DNA of 64,000 nucleotides, from the NCBI GenBank assembly GCA_033558025.1, contig JAUCEF010000002.1:1612001-1676000 (forward strand), in the 5' to 3' direction. The DNA comes from Phytophthora sp. 'mugwort' (Eukaryota; Oomycota; Peronosporomycetes; Peronosporales; Peronosporaceae). Position 1 is the stretch's first letter. Each line of letters begins with the position of its first letter. The notes under the pieces are model-generated. The model did no database searches and was not told the origin of the DNA. It saw only the letters and a list, made by a program, of their open reading frames with translations. Made by a program: the position numbers and the translations under genes. Positions 23,121 to 35,533 of this stretch are shown here, piece after piece.

Positions 23121-24394
23121 TTCTTTTTTACCGCTGCTGTCACTTGAGGAGGGTAGCTCGCAGTGTTAAGATACTGCATGTAACTTAGTGTGTCTGAGTG
23201 ATCACAAATACATGATTAGTCGTAAGCTTTGTAGCAATAGAAATGAAATCAATTATCTTACATATGAGTGGCTGGTTTCTCACGGAACGTGAGCGGGAGC
23301 CCTAACTCATCCGTCCAGCTCTCCCAAGCGAGTCATGGCTCGTTGGCCCACCCACGAAGCTATGGACCCAGTCTCGGAGACCAAGGCCTCCATCATTTGG
23401 TCCATGAACCCGTCGTGACGAGCTTTATGATGGACCAGGAGATTGGAGTACCCGCGTCCAATATCCTGGTGGAATAGACGTGTACATTCACGGCACGTCC
23501 ATTGGCCATCGGCTCGTGGTTGTGGTCGTCGACAGAGGCGAAGACGAAACGAGCGGTTTGCGCTTGGCTGAAGCGCGGTGTGGTGACAGTGTGGACCAAA
23601 AAAATAATATTGGGCGTTGGGGTAAGGTGGAGTATGGCTCTGGCTTGCAGGACAAATGTTGGAATGAACAAATACATGCCGGAGGGGCTGCGATGCATGT
23701 GGTGAGATGTGATTGGACGTGACCCCCAGAGCCGTGCATCGATCGATCGTTTAAGGCCCGTAAAAATAAACAATGCAGCGTTCACCCTCCTAAAATAAAT
23801 TATTGCTCTAAGTAGCAAACCCGGAAAATCAAGTGTTGCAGGCACCCCTATAAAATAGTTTTAAATGCATAATTTATATTAAAGCCCTGAATATCAATCA
23901 GCTGGACGAGACGCATATTGATGTTCGTGACCACTTCAAGCGGAAGTGCTCCAAACGGCCCGTGACGAAAGCAATAACAGCTTGTCTTCCGCCCGCCATA
24001 CGCCCCACCAAGTTGACCACATAGTGGCAAGTTGCATTGTGGTTCTATTCCACTGGGATGGCCTTTAACGAGGTGACACATTCTATTTTGGTAAAGGCCT
24101 CCCTATCCTTAACCCCTGTGTAGTTATTCCGATTGCACAGGTGATCGCAATTACCCTCTTGGATGGGTCGTATGAGGAGTTGGAGCCGGTAATGGTGCAT
24201 CGCGTAAATGGGAAGAAGTGTACGCGGACGACAGATGCTTGGACGGTTAATCGCTGTCTTCGAATGAATACTCGGAGTTATCGCTGGCGTCCTCATCCCA
24301 AGCCCTGATTCCACGAGCCACCACCAATTTTCGTTTACAGGTCTGCGTCGTTCTGGCGGCGGGGTCGACGAGACAACTGGTGTTTCGGATCTCG
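23121..24394. other. Unassigned repeat-block sequence
   Basis: A 150-codon minus ORF at 23845-23393 overlaps plus ORFs but has no motif I can name. No RNA gene seen. Confidence 0.35.
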
Positions 24395-24622
24395 CTAAGT
24401 AGAAAGCCAGTTCGGGCATACAGCAGTCATACCGCTTGCGTCACTGTGAGCGTTGAGGCATGATCGGCAAAATGAATTGCGGCAATGCTCGCACTCAATG
24501 GCGTCGTTGACTTGGCCCCGGCATATGGGACACATGTCAGGGTCCACTGTTGCTGGGGTCGCCGCGGTGACCGCCGCCGCTGTCATCATTGCCGCATCAG
24601 CCGCAATTGCTGCTGCCATCAC
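24395..24622 (-). pseudogene. RING-type zinc finger fragment
   Basis: An Ala/Thr-rich N-terminal stretch is followed by CPICRGQVNDAIECEHCRN and SFCRSCLNAHS, the first six ligands of a C3HC4 RING as in TRAF-like ubiquitin ligases. The frame ends soon after a CP pair, so the last ligands are lost. Flanking frames in both directions are broken. Probably the remnant of a captured or decayed host gene. Confidence 0.45.
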
Positions 24623-24822
24623 TGCGTCTGATGCTGCAGCTGGCGCCTAAACTCTTTCTCGGCGAAGCTCGGCGATGGCTGTTCCGGGGGTGGCGGCGTC
24701 TCTCTTGAACTGTGCCAAGGAAGCGCCTCGAAAACCAAATTGCCCATCTCATGAGCCGCCTAACTGCGTGACGAAAGAGGCGTTGGCAGGTGGTGCACGA
24801 AAACCATTGGTGGAACGATAGC

Positions 24823-25370
24823 ACACCAAGCCAACCCCAACACTAAATATATGCTAACCTAAATTTTCCCATCTTCCTTATCGTCAGGTGGGCGGGCTTT
24901 TCTACATCCCACCGGTAACCCTAATCCCGAACCTTGACAAACAGTCCCCTTCTCAAAGCCGCCAAGCATGAGCTTGCGCCAGCAGTAGAAGTTTTTCTAT
25001 CGCCAGGCCTCTCCAATATCGGGAATTCCCGTTCCTACCGTTATTAAGCTAATATTGGTATGAAGTGCATTCTTAGCAATCGTAAGATGAGGAGAGTTTT
25101 GCACCATAATGGAATTGTATAAACGCAGTGAAATGATGTGTTCAAAGATACAATCTGTGCACGATATGGAATGTCAACCTTCTAGTTCCTCCTTACCGAC
25201 GAGCGCCGAGACAACATTGAGTTGTTTAGCATGCAGAATATTTTCTAGCGAGAAGCCAGTCAATGATTGTCGGTACTCATTCCGTAACAGAGAAGTCCAA
25301 CCGCACGGTCGACGTGTTCGGAAACGCTATTGCTAACGCTCCACAAAAATCGTTGTAGCTCTTAAATCTC
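24823..25370. other. Unassigned, no gene seen
   Basis: No domain or long conserved frame. Moderately AT-rich with short repeats. Confidence 0.35.
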
Positions 25371-26400
25371 CCATCTACAAGAGTCCATCCCTCTTCAAAG
25401 CCAGTGCTGCATTCGTACATATTCCTAATACATTTCTCAGGACGTCATCGTCTTGAACCGCCTTAAGAAGGTCTTGATGATCCTCCTCGATCTCATCGAT
25501 CCGTTTCTGCTTCGATCCAGCTGCTTCCAGCCGCGACCTGTGCTGAATGATGCACTTCCAGAAAACTGCGGTACGCGTTTTAATCAGCATATGCGGTAAC
25601 ATTGTTGGGTTCTGATACTCGTCGGCCTCGTTTTGAGAGTTGCGGAATGCGACAACGCTCGTTATTCAAACGTAAATCTCGCAAACAAGCTCGCGATTGA
25701 GCGCGCGCATCCATCCACTTCTTCTTAGGTTAAGTGCTGCAGTGTTTCGATAATAAACGAGACGAGCCGCGGTCTTCAATGTTAGGGCGTCCTCCACTTT
25801 TGGGGCGTAAGTCTCCCGGACCACGTACGAGTCGTCACAAACTAGCTGGCGAATCTAGCAGAGGTGTGCGGACCAAGTACGGCACATTCGCTTGACAGCT
25901 TAGCATTCAGAATTGTCAGTTGTGCAGCTTGTTGATTAAGTAGTGTAGTCAGACTTTGGAAACTCGTACAGGTTCTCGCAAGTGTGCTAGCGACGGCATC
26001 TAGGCTAATTAATATGACCTACCACTTCTGTAACGGAGCACAGACAGGCATCTTTTCCTCCAGGCCCAAAGCAATGGGCCTTCAATGCTTGACTAACCAT
26101 GACGTAACTTTCTTCATCGAAAGCCAGCGAGTACTTGAAAACTTTGGGCAGGTCGTCTTCATAGTTGTAATCAAACGCTGCTGGAAGAGCAACCAGCCTA
26201 TTAATCCAGCCAATGTGGACACGAAGCGATCGTCCAAGGGCTTCCTGTACTCACCTTGTGCTACAAGATCGAGCTGCTGCAACCCACACCAGATCCGAAT
26301 GACCGAATTCGGACAGGCATGTTCAAAACGCGTCTGAATGCCGGATAGATGTCCGGTCATCGTTGGCTCCCCGTCCGTTCCAATAGACAAAAGCTTGACG
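25371..26400 (-). pseudogene. hAT transposase fragment (ZMYM-like core)
   Basis: The 26390-26082 ORF reads SIGTDGEPTMTGHLSGIQTR, VIRIWCGLQQLDLVAQGEYR and CPKFSSTRWLSMKKV, the catalytic D, the WC...QLDL block and the TRW motif of hAT transposases. Weaker homologous frames continue to about 25371 (HTSARFASLVCDDSYVVRE near 25860). Stops and shifts make it inactive. Confidence 0.65.
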
Positions 26401-26744
26401 CGCCATTATTCGACGAGCACATCTAAAACAAATAACAAAGGAAATAGAGCCTACCCATGGTTTGTTGAATCGATATAAAAACCCTCGTGCAAATCGAGCA
26501 GGGTGGCCACTCCATTTGGCCTGCTGCATGAACCTTCTCGCTCATTGGCAGTTCGTTGGCAACTCGCCGTGATGGTACTTTTGCAGACTGAACCTTCAAT
26601 ATGCAGGTACAATATGCAAAGACTTCAGTTAAGCTAGATATAAATGAGAAAGAAAAAAAAGCAGAAACATGTATTGCAGTAGCTTCGTCGTAGTTAATGA
26701 TCATGATACACTAGAGTTTGGAGCTGTTGCCTATACGTTGGCGA

Positions 26745-28150
26745 CCTGCAAAGCTTTGGAGAAGCTCTTCCTCACAACCTCCTCGGATAGCTGCTCCCAC
26801 ACCTGACTAATGCGCTTGATCATGACAAGTCGCTTGTCGGCGGCGGTTGCGTTCTAGCACGCTCGTTCCTCCTGCCATGCACTGCGCAGCATGACTTGAT
26901 GGGGCCCATCACACCCATGTCGAGGGGTGGCACACGGAGGTCGAGTTCGGGGGGCGGGCTGCAACGTTGTGTTCAGCTTTTCCGGCACGATCGAGCAGAC
27001 GTGGCGTCCACGTGGCAATCTAAGTTGCCCACCAAGATAACTGACGGTCCATTGATCTCGTAGATGAACAGCTCACGGAGATAACGATGCCATATCGCCT
27101 CGTTCATCCATGCGTTTTCTTGAACGCAGTACACGTGATCTACAAAAGCCTACAATATGGTTTAGATAAAACAGTATATATATATATATATATATATATA
27201 TTAAGTGCGCCTTACCTTTTGGGTATATCTTCACCTCTTGTTTTTCAATCCTTCCACCAGGTGCTTATTTCACAGTATAGGTATGGCATCTTCTTACCTG
27301 CAAAGCAACACAGAAACAGCAATAAGTGTGACGAGCAGCACCAAACAAGCTGTAAAACATTGCCATCGGCTCGAACCGTTAGAAGTGCGGTGAGGCGTGC
27401 AAAGTGCGTTTTTGGAACGGATCTTCGAGGGTTTCCCCTTCTCGGCCCAAATGCGCTTGTGGATATGTCGTAGTAAATGCCGCTCTCGTCCGCGTTAAAT
27501 ATCTCCGACGCCTTGTAATTCTCGTACGCTTCCCAGAGTTTAGTGCTAAATTCATCATGAACTTTTAGCAGTTCAGGAGATGGTGTCTACGACAAGCATA
27601 AATAATAGAATAATATTACGTGTAAGGCAACAACCATACTCAAAACAAATTTTGAAAGTACAACTTACCGAAGAATAGCAGGGAACCTGGTACGAATACA
27701 CACACCGTGGCGACGAGCGAAGCGCTATAAGAGTCGTGTCAGCGAGACGAAAGGTGACTTGCAACTGGCAGAGTACGTAGCCATCCAGCCAGCATGGTTG
27801 AGGCGGATAAATTTTCATCACGTGAACTGAACACACAGTCTATTAAGCAAAATTAATTAGCTTGTTGAACACTATTTATAACACACAAGCAAGTTACCTT
27901 TCAGGGCGCCGTCGATCCTTCATATACATGATAAGATCGTTGGTAAATGGGATGGATTCGGGACGCCTGACCCGAAGCGAGTGTCTCTTTTCTGAGCCTC
28001 CAAACTCGCGGATTCTGGCATGGTGCTACCAATTACGAATCGCTCTGCCGGGAACCTCGTGCAACTTCGCAGCCGCGTAGGTCATCATCTTGGCCAGGTC
28101 GTTGAGTACGCCACACTTGAAATTAAACGTGTAGCTCACCCGCTGCGCTG
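26745..28150 (-). pseudogene. Pogo/Tc5-type transposase pseudogene
   Basis: Order on the minus strand: FNFKCGVLNDLAKMMTYAAA and IREFGGSEKRHSLRVRRPE near 28120-27960 (N-terminal HTH), SIPFTNDLIMYMKDRRR near 27950, then ASEIFNADESGIYYDIS near 27515 (first DDE Asp), and a C-terminal AWQEERAC...KRLVMIKRISQVWEQL block near 26880-26800. A (TA)n microsatellite at about 27177-27200 lies inside. Frames are broken by stops and gaps. Confidence 0.65.
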
Positions 28151-28203
28151 GCTCTACGATGTCGCCGGCAGCTTCCGAAAGCAACCTCCTCGGCAACCTC
28201 AGC

Positions 28204-28527
28204 TTAACCGAAAGCTGGATAGACCGTATCCGCCTCGCGAAACTTTGCATGACAACTCATAGAACAGAAGCACACTGCTCGTGAGGCTGCCACATCGAGG
28301 GCATTATGCACCTCGTCTGAGCACAAGTGGTGAGCGGTATCACTACAAACTGTGCACCCATGGGCGGTGGGAGGCTCGCGGCACCCCGGAAGGCGGCACT
28401 TCACCGGGAAAAGGGCAATGAGCTCCTTAAACTCGGTCAAATGATCGAGCGAGCATGCCACCCAGCGATCCAGCACTAATGACACTAGTCTAGTTTGATT
28501 GGCAGTAAAAGGGTTGGCCAGCTCCAT
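28204..28527 (-). pseudogene. Cys/His-rich zinc finger ORF from a transposon
   Basis: 107-residue ORF with the pattern CRLPGCREPPTAHGCTVC then TAHHLCSDE and CFCSMSCHAKF. The same C-C-C-C-HH-C arrangement heads the hAT pseudogene at 3.3 kb, so it is probably a transposon-encoded DNA-binding finger. No transposase core follows in frame. Confidence 0.4.
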
Positions 28528-28530
28528 ACA

Positions 28531-29046
28531 TTAATGAGACAAACAGAGTGATACCGTGTCATAGGCCATATCTTCCGTCGTTATCTGTAGTTGTTTACAC
28601 GCGCCGTAAAGAGTTTCAGCTGTCTAATTCAGGAACAATAGAACCGCGAGTAGATGGAGATTTACGAGTTGCCCCCGGAAACGTGTAGGCGAGCACGAAT
28701 ATCCAGATAGGAAATACCGTGCTCACTGCCCACATCTAGTGCGAGCGAGTAAGACTAGCACGACCCGAGGTAGATGACGTATACGCTCGAAGTTACTGCA
28801 CATACGATATGAATGTACGGCGCACAGCGGGCGTCCGACACACCGCTTAAACAGCTGAGTTAGTCAGGGTTTGTGCTGTCTGAACGAAGCGGGTGGCACT
28901 TTGGAATGATGCACCACCACCACAAACCCCAACCAGCACCTTGAAAGTCGAGGAGACCAAATGATTACTGTGTAAGCGTCTTCACCTGTGGCTTTGAAAA
29001 TGGACAGGGATCTCAAATATGACGCTGACCGGTGAAGTCATCGGGA
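28531..29046. other. Unassigned, no gene seen
   Basis: No supported coding sequence; contains short CCA repeats near 28915. Confidence 0.35.
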
Positions 29047-29355
29047 TCAAAAAGCATACCCCCCCCCGATGATTTCGTCGACGACTGATCGGGTTATTTT
29101 GAACTCGATTGTGTTGTCGCTGTCTAAGTGCGCCAGAAGCGTGTTAGCATGATTGCCCCTGTCGAAGAAGTCACGTTTGGCCTCAGGTGACAAGCTCTGG
29201 TACTGCTGCCATGCTTTTGTATGCACCAATTCGTGGTGAATCTTGTAGCTATCAGCACAAAACGGACATTTCCAGTACTGCAGACGCGTGGTCCGTTTTC
29301 GCTTGACATTCGCTTTGGACTCCATCCCGAGCTGGAGGCAGCATATGTAAGCCAC
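29047..29355 (-). pseudogene. Zinc-finger fragment of a transposon protein
   Basis: 102-residue ORF with YWKCPFCADSYKIHHELVH, a C2H2-like pair, followed by a charged helix (SLSPEAKRDFFDRGNH). This resembles the finger region of oomycete hAT-like proteins. It stands alone, ends in a C/G run near 29058, and lacks a catalytic domain. Confidence 0.35.
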
Positions 29356-30059
29356 GGGAGGGGTCTCAGGGTTCCGTTCAGTAACTTTTAGGCCATACAG
29401 GATGTCGTGGCCTTGCTGACAATGAGTCTTTAAATCTGTTGGAATATTGAATACGTCGCAAATTGGCTTATGAGTTGCGTTTCAAGTGAGCCGTGACCGA
29501 TAAGACATCGTGGACCAGTACTGGTAATGACAGTACAATTAGAAACGTCTAAATGATCATACTGTTTATACGTTTTACAGTGTGCGTATTAACAGATTTA
29601 CGTACCCAGCAAAGCAATTACCGTAAAAAGGTAAACTTAGTTTTAATATACTATGAACCCAACAGGTTACTATTTGGGTCTCTAGGGTACCGACTGGCTG
29701 CGCTGTGGTATACCGTGCCGCCTCAACGAACGTATAAATATTCAGTAAGAACAGCAACAAACGTTTATACAGTCAATATAGGAATTATGACGTGTTTTGA
29801 TCAGACATTTATACACCCGCTGCCAGCACTGCGTGGACGGAGATAAAACCGAAATCATCCTCTACAAAGATATCCCAACGAGAGTGTCAATTGCGATTTT
29901 TAAAATGGTATAGAGCCGGAATCCAGGACGGTTTCCCGTCATTAGATAGGCCTGTCTATCGCCCACGGCGAGTACCACTGCAACATCTGCACCATGCTGC
30001 GACACCTCGCGTCAAAGCACCCCTCACACTACCCCCTACTTTACCTAATACACATATTA
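29356..30059. other. Unassigned flank of the Harbinger element
   Basis: No gene supported. ACCTAATACACA at 30043-30054 recurs at 35545-35556 on the other side of the element. Confidence 0.4.
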
Positions 30060-30303
30060 GTGGTTCTCACGGAGGTCTTGTAGAATCATTCTATACCGAA
30101 TAACGCGACATAATTGGTCAAACAGACATTCTTGTAGATTAAAATATCACCATCGATTACCTATGTCGGCGCGGTGGGTAATGGAAATGTGACTGCAGAA
30201 TGGCTTTGGTTGGACCTCCCCTCCGTGTAGGATTCGTAACATTGGCTAAAACTAGGTTGTGGAATGGCCGTGATATGGTGTCGCAGATCTGAACAGAATC
30301 GAA

Positions 30304-33300
30304 TTGGAGGCGCAGGCACGAGATCTCGGCGTTGACAATCATGCGCTTGACGAAACTAAAATCAGGAGAGGGTCGATGCTCGCGAACGCTGCTGAGACCC
30401 ACGCGCTAGCTCCACCAACAACAACACTGCAGTCGCAAAGCACTGCCTCAGAGGGTGCTGCAGTAGAAGCCTCACGCTCAGGGGTGGTTCCCACACCTAC
30501 AACGTCAGCACTGGCGCACTCTTTGGAGCTGTCGTCGCGAGCTAGACGTCCAAAGACACGGAAATCGGCTTCCTGGACAAGTTCGCCCTCGCAATCAGCC
30601 TTAAGATCGTGCTCGGCAGCAGCACGATCCGCAGCGTCGCCTTTGTTGAACCTCATGACGAAACTAGCACCACAATCAAGCCCGACATGCCCATTGTTGA
30701 CGCAGAGCACGGTGGTCAGCTCGGAGACCGATCGGTCGCTGCCAGAGTGTCCGACAGTCGCATGCACTCCTACATCTATCTCCACAACCAACACTAATGC
30801 CAGCACGGAGGCAAGAACGGCAGGGCCGCCTACCCTGCCATCTGTCCCCATGGTCATGGGTTCTATGGGCGCAGAGGAATTGACCGAACAGGTTGCTTCG
30901 CAAGCACACAACGGAAATGCAGCTCGCACCACTACGAGACGGTGGACCGCGCGTGAGGTTACCACCTTGTTGGAGTACTGGCTGGTTCATATTTCGGACT
31001 ACAAGACTAAGCCGAAGGCTCCGTTCTATAGAAAGGTGGTGGCGTCACCTGGAATGGAGCGCAAGTCTGGGGATCAAGTGCGCTCGAAATGTACGGATAT
31101 TGAAAAGCGCGATAAGGACATGCGTCTAAAAGTTGCGACTACGGGCTTTGGTGTAGACGAAAACGAGCAGACATCGTTGCGTGAGTGGGTGGAGCGTAAA
31201 TTTCCTCTCTATCCGTGCGCGCATAGTTCCGAACCACTTTTGAGGGATCGAATTGACTAAGACACCGACGTCACAGCACAGACCCAAGCACATCATTAGA
31301 GAGAGGAAGATGTATTTAGTTTAAGAATGCACTTGGTTTCGCAAATTCAGTTGAGGAACACCAGGAGAATTGATGGTGTAAAACATCGTATTTTTAGCGC
31401 ACTGATGCGAACCACCTATAACTCGACTACATTAGCTGCAACAATAAGTCTTCCGCGTCGAACTCCTGCAGCAATACTCTGAGTTTATGTGAGAGCCATC
31501 TTCAAGTGCCATCAGCTCATGTTCTCGTTTTGGAGCTATCGCCACCGGTTTTCGCTTACCCAGCGACTGCTTCGCGACGCGAACTCGCTTTTTTTCCGCG
31601 TTCCGGATATGTTTTGCAGCTGGATCCTCTGCTAAACCTCCTGTGCCTCTGTAGCCTCTTCTCACGGTGACCTAGCAGCAGCAGAGGCGAGAGCAACAGC
31701 GTCTTGCTCTTGTGCACGACGTAATCGATTTGCTTCTCTGCATGCGATACGTTCCGCTTTTGCAACCTCTTTTTGAATACGTGCCTCCTGTTTCGCCTTC
31801 ACCTTAGCGATAATAGCATCCGCTGTCATTAACAACCCGCCATGAACGTAGTCATCAGGGCTACGAACGATTTTCTGCTTCTTTGGAAGACGTTTCGCAG
31901 TCATCTCTTCGTAGTTAATGCTCAAAACTCGAACTTTATCGTGATCAAGCCCCATTCGTTTTAGCTTGCGCTTTGTTCGGTCTGTCATGATCACAGTTGG
32001 CTCCACTTGAAGCAACTTCTTCACCATGGTGGCTCCTTCGTCGCCAACAATATGCTCTAGCATCACAGTTTCTGAAAGCGGATTTTTTTTTATATACCGG
32101 TCTTTTCAACTCCATCAACAATATGTGCTCTTGCAACGTTTTTGGAAACGCATTAAATGCTATCTCCACCATGTTCTCAGCCGCAACAGATCCATGAGCA
32201 CCTCGAAACAGAGTTATTTGCTTGTCAAATTCTTTTTGAAATGCCCAAAAACGGATATGTCAAGAGGCTGCAGGAAGTGTGATGTGTGAGCTGGGAGAGC
32301 ATAGAGATGTATGTCGTTACGTTTTGCAACCTCGAGCGTCTGGCGCGAGAAATGCGCTTTGTAGCCATCCATATGACCAACACTGGTCGTTTGGGCGGAA
32401 TGACGCAAGCAAACCATTCAAAGTACTGGATAAAAAGAGAAGTCGTCAAGAACGACGACTTGCTAGATCCGAAAAGCTCTGTTCATCCCCCAACAGTAAA
32501 TTGTGGTGTGACACTATCCCCCGGAACAATGAAAAATGGTGGGACGAATGTTCCATCGGCGTTAACGCAGACGAGAGCAGACACATTTGTTCGATCGTTA
32601 GACTGCAGTATGTTAGCTTTCATGCCTTTCGCTGCCAGCACCACTTTCTTTTTTCGCGAGCCTTGACCACACATTCCCGTTTCATTCAAGTTCCAAATGC
32701 AATCTGAAGAAATAGGACTCAAACCATCTAATGTACTTTTCAGGTTAGCAAAGTGAGATTCAACCGTAGCAGTTGTCGATGCGGCAGCTCTGCATTCCTC
32801 CAGCGGCTGAGCCGTAAAACGACTGAAAAACCTGGAGTGCTCCTTAACGAAAATTTGCATGTATCGAGGGATGGGAAGGTATCACGTACAAGCCGCCGAT
32901 ACGGACTCTCCTCCACCACTTTTCGGATAAACAGCGCGAGCTCGTCCATGGCAGAGCACTGAGCTTTAGTTAGTTCGATCAATAACAGCTGCCAATATGC
33001 CCTCGATTTTACCTTCCTTCAGTGTAGCATCAGAACCATTCAGTGCTACAAGCTTCACGCTACCCGAAGTTCTCCGCATAATCTTGCATAGATCAACTCC
33101 AAACGTGACGGCTGCTTTCCGGGTCGATAGCTTCTTCGTCTTTACGGCGTCCGCGGTAGCTTTTAGGCGCTGTAGAGCGTCGTTATCCATACTCGTCGCA
33201 GCTCACAACCTTACCGATTTTCGTTTTGACCGGGCGAAGTGAGAGGTGGTCCAGTTTGGCTGCAGAAGATCGCAATCGAATGGTCTTCGAACGGAGGCCC

Positions 33301-34057
33301 CCGTCCTTATTTCAGCCACTCAAAGCTCGCAGAACAACGGTGTTGCGATTCGACTGAACATAATTGAGCTTATATTAGGATTTGTATCGGGACGGGGTGG
33401 TTCTAAACTGTGCATAATTCGGAACTATGCGCGCACGGATACGATCGTGTAGATGAGATTCTTGGAGGGCGTTCTGCTGTGAACCCTCCCGTTTTGTTTG
33501 AAAGAAAGGGTGAAACATCGATCAGCCTCTTTGCAAGTGTTGAAGACGAGTTGGTTGAGCTTACCCAGCGCTCAAATCCTATCATTTTGGCGAACTTGGC
33601 CTCCGCGAGCATGTATGACTATGAAGCTTCTGACGCACGACACTGTCAAGATGACGGATCGATTGTCGAAGCCCCGACTGTATCCATTTTTGCAATGATG
33701 CCTGCCACTTCGCAGAGCGACATTGTTCAGCGGCAACGGGATCAGGACCGAGTTCTTCTCTGCACCATCAGCGTCCAGCGCGAAACCAAGGCAAGCGAAC
33801 AGCATCTGACACCTTATCGGACAGCTTGGCCATATTGAGTGAGAAGCACTAGCGTTCGAGCGGGAGAAACTTTCCAAGACTTTAGCATTCCAATGGGATG
33901 CCTAGAGCAGACTTTGAAATATGAGAATCGCAAGATGGAGCAGCACAAAGAGCAGATTCGTATTGCCCAGCAACAGCACGAGGGGTTAATGCAGCTGCGC
34001 CTAACTAAGCGCTGCAAGAGATTGTCAGAGGGCATAACAACGGGAAGCAGGGCCTGA
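30304..34057 (+). pseudogene. Harbinger Myb/SANT-like protein gene split by a transposon
   Basis: The upstream part (30304-31211) has a long Ser/Thr/Ala-rich region and then RRWTAREVTTLLEYWL with KSGDQVRSKCTDIEKRDKD, a Myb/SANT-like DNA-binding domain. At FPLY the gene is interrupted by the TA-flanked element at 31212-33439. It resumes in frame from 33442 with DRVDEILGGRSAVNPPVLFE, a typical continuation. Further stops and shifts after 33838 leave a coiled-coil remnant (MEQHKEQIRIAQQQHEGL). In Harbinger systems this protein binds element ends and carries transposase to the nucleus. Non-functional here. Confidence 0.7.
31212..33439 (-). mobile_element. Nested pogo/Tc1-type transposon with perfect 22-bp TIRs
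   Basis: TIRs at 31212-31233 (TCCGTGCGCGCATAGTTCCGA and one more base) and 33418-33439 are perfect inverted copies, each flanked by TA (31210-31211 and 33440-33441), the Tc1/mariner target duplication. The minus-strand transposase is broken. Pieces are an HTH start at 33190 (LSTRKAAVTFGVDLCKIMRR), NLNETGM near 32700 where the first catalytic Asp is replaced by Asn, LVCVNADGTFVPPFFIVPG near 32550, and a C-terminal part HTSHFLQPLDISVFGHFKK near 32260-32220. Perfect TIRs point to late arrival; the gene is nonetheless dead. Confidence 0.85.
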
Positions 34058-34239
34058 GCGATGTCTCTAAACCGGATGGGTAATCAGAAAAGGCCGCGCT
34101 ATCTGATGAAGCAAAGGAGGAGTCAAATTAATCATTGCCAAAAAACGCGCTGAGCATACGCAGGAATTAGACAATGAATCACAGATAGATAAAGCAAGCT
34201 ATTGGATTCAGAGATCATTAAATGATAACACCCCTCGTT

Positions 34240-35409
34240 TTAAACACGCAGTCGCCAAGTCTTGCCTTCTTCAGTCGTTTCGTCTTCATGCAGGACCTCA
34301 ACAGGTTCATGATTTGGTTCGACTCGATAGCTAAAGCGATAGGTGTCACCGTGCATGATGCAGAAGTTGTGAAGGATGCATGCAGCAGTGGAGGTACGGA
34401 CCACACGATCACTATCCTCCTTATCGCGTACGATATTTCGAAAGCCATCTCTCAATCTACCAAATCGCGATTTTAGCATGCCGTTTGTCTGCTCAATGGC
34501 GATCCGCTGAGTAGAGAGAAGTTAGTTGAGCCACTTGTTCCGAGGAATCTCGGATTCAGGGACCATGAACGGACGAACCATGTTAACGGAGAGTCCATAA
34601 GCAGCGTCGCCGAGAAGATACTGTCCGCGATCAAAATATGATTCGGGGTGCTGATACACTGTCATCGCCTTGAACTGACGCATATCGTGAACGCTACCAG
34701 GAAATCCCACAAGCATTTTCCTGATAAGTCTTGCGTCATCACAAATAAGTTGAGCAGACATGCAGTACACGCTCTTCCTAATAAAGTAGTCCTCCGAATC
34801 CAGCTGTGGCTTGAACGCAAACGGGAACGCTGTGCCATCAATTATTCCGCTGACGTCTCTGAAACCGGACTTAGCTTGAATATGACTTGCAATATCTTCT
34901 CGTTCAGTGCTTGTTAGCCAGTACACATACCCAGGAAGAATAGAAACAACAGCACCCGTTACTCGCGGGACAACCTTGGCTACGGTCCCCTCTCCATCCC
35001 GGAAGTGCTGGCTGATAGCATCGTATGAACCACCTCCACCCCCAGTCGACAAGAACTTTAAAAATATAAAGAGCTGCAGGGCGACGAGAAGCTGCCCTCT
35101 ACCTGGCGAGACCCGTCGGTGGAACACGGGCGAGCTCTCTAGCCTCGCCAACAAGGAGAAAAATGTAGACTTGTCCATACGAGCTTATCGTTTGAAACGC
35201 ACGTCATCTTGATCAAATGCGGCTGCAGCTGTCCAGGAACTCACTTTGTGCACAATTCCTCGCTCCGCCCAATATCGCTTCGCTTTCAAGTACTGGTACA
35301 GCTCTGGTAGAAACGGGAGGGCCTTCCACAACCATGAACCTTTGTGGTAATGGAGAAGAATTGTTCTCAGGAGTTGCAGGCCCTCCTGGCGCTCAGAAAC
35401 TCGAGGCAT
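34240..35409 (-). pseudogene. PIF-Harbinger DDE transposase, two in-frame stops
   Basis: One frame runs from 35409 to about 34240 with only TAA at about 35185 and 34522 interrupting it. The catalytic core shows IIDGTAFPFAFKP (first Asp), GFPGSVHDMRQF and LLGDAAYGL (second Asp), then IAIEQTNGMLKSRFGRLRDGF with the Glu, and the family ending CILHNFCI. Apart from the two nonsense codons the frame looks intact, so inactivation may be fairly recent. It would cut at TWA targets together with the Myb/SANT partner. Confidence 0.8.
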
Positions 35410-35533
35410 CTTTAATCCTCGAAAATGTGCAAGTGGATGAGTGGGGTTCTTACACAGGTCTAAGCGGATCCGAGTCCTGATTGGCTGCTCAGGATTCTTA
35501 AAGAATCCATTCCGTGAGCTATGTGAGAACCAC

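Larger units (their letters stand above)
30060..35533. mobile_element. PIF-Harbinger element with nested pogo/Tc1 insertion
   Basis: GTGGTTCTCAC at 30060-30070 is mirrored by GTGAGAACCAC at 35523-35533, giving short terminal inverted repeats. Inside are the two genes expected of Harbinger: a plus-strand Myb/SANT-like protein (30304-34057, split) and a convergent minus-strand DDE_Tnp_4 transposase (35409-34240). A 2.2-kb pogo/Tc1 element lies within the Myb/SANT gene. A 3-bp TWA duplication could not be confirmed at the ends, so exact boundaries are provisional. Confidence 0.65.
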
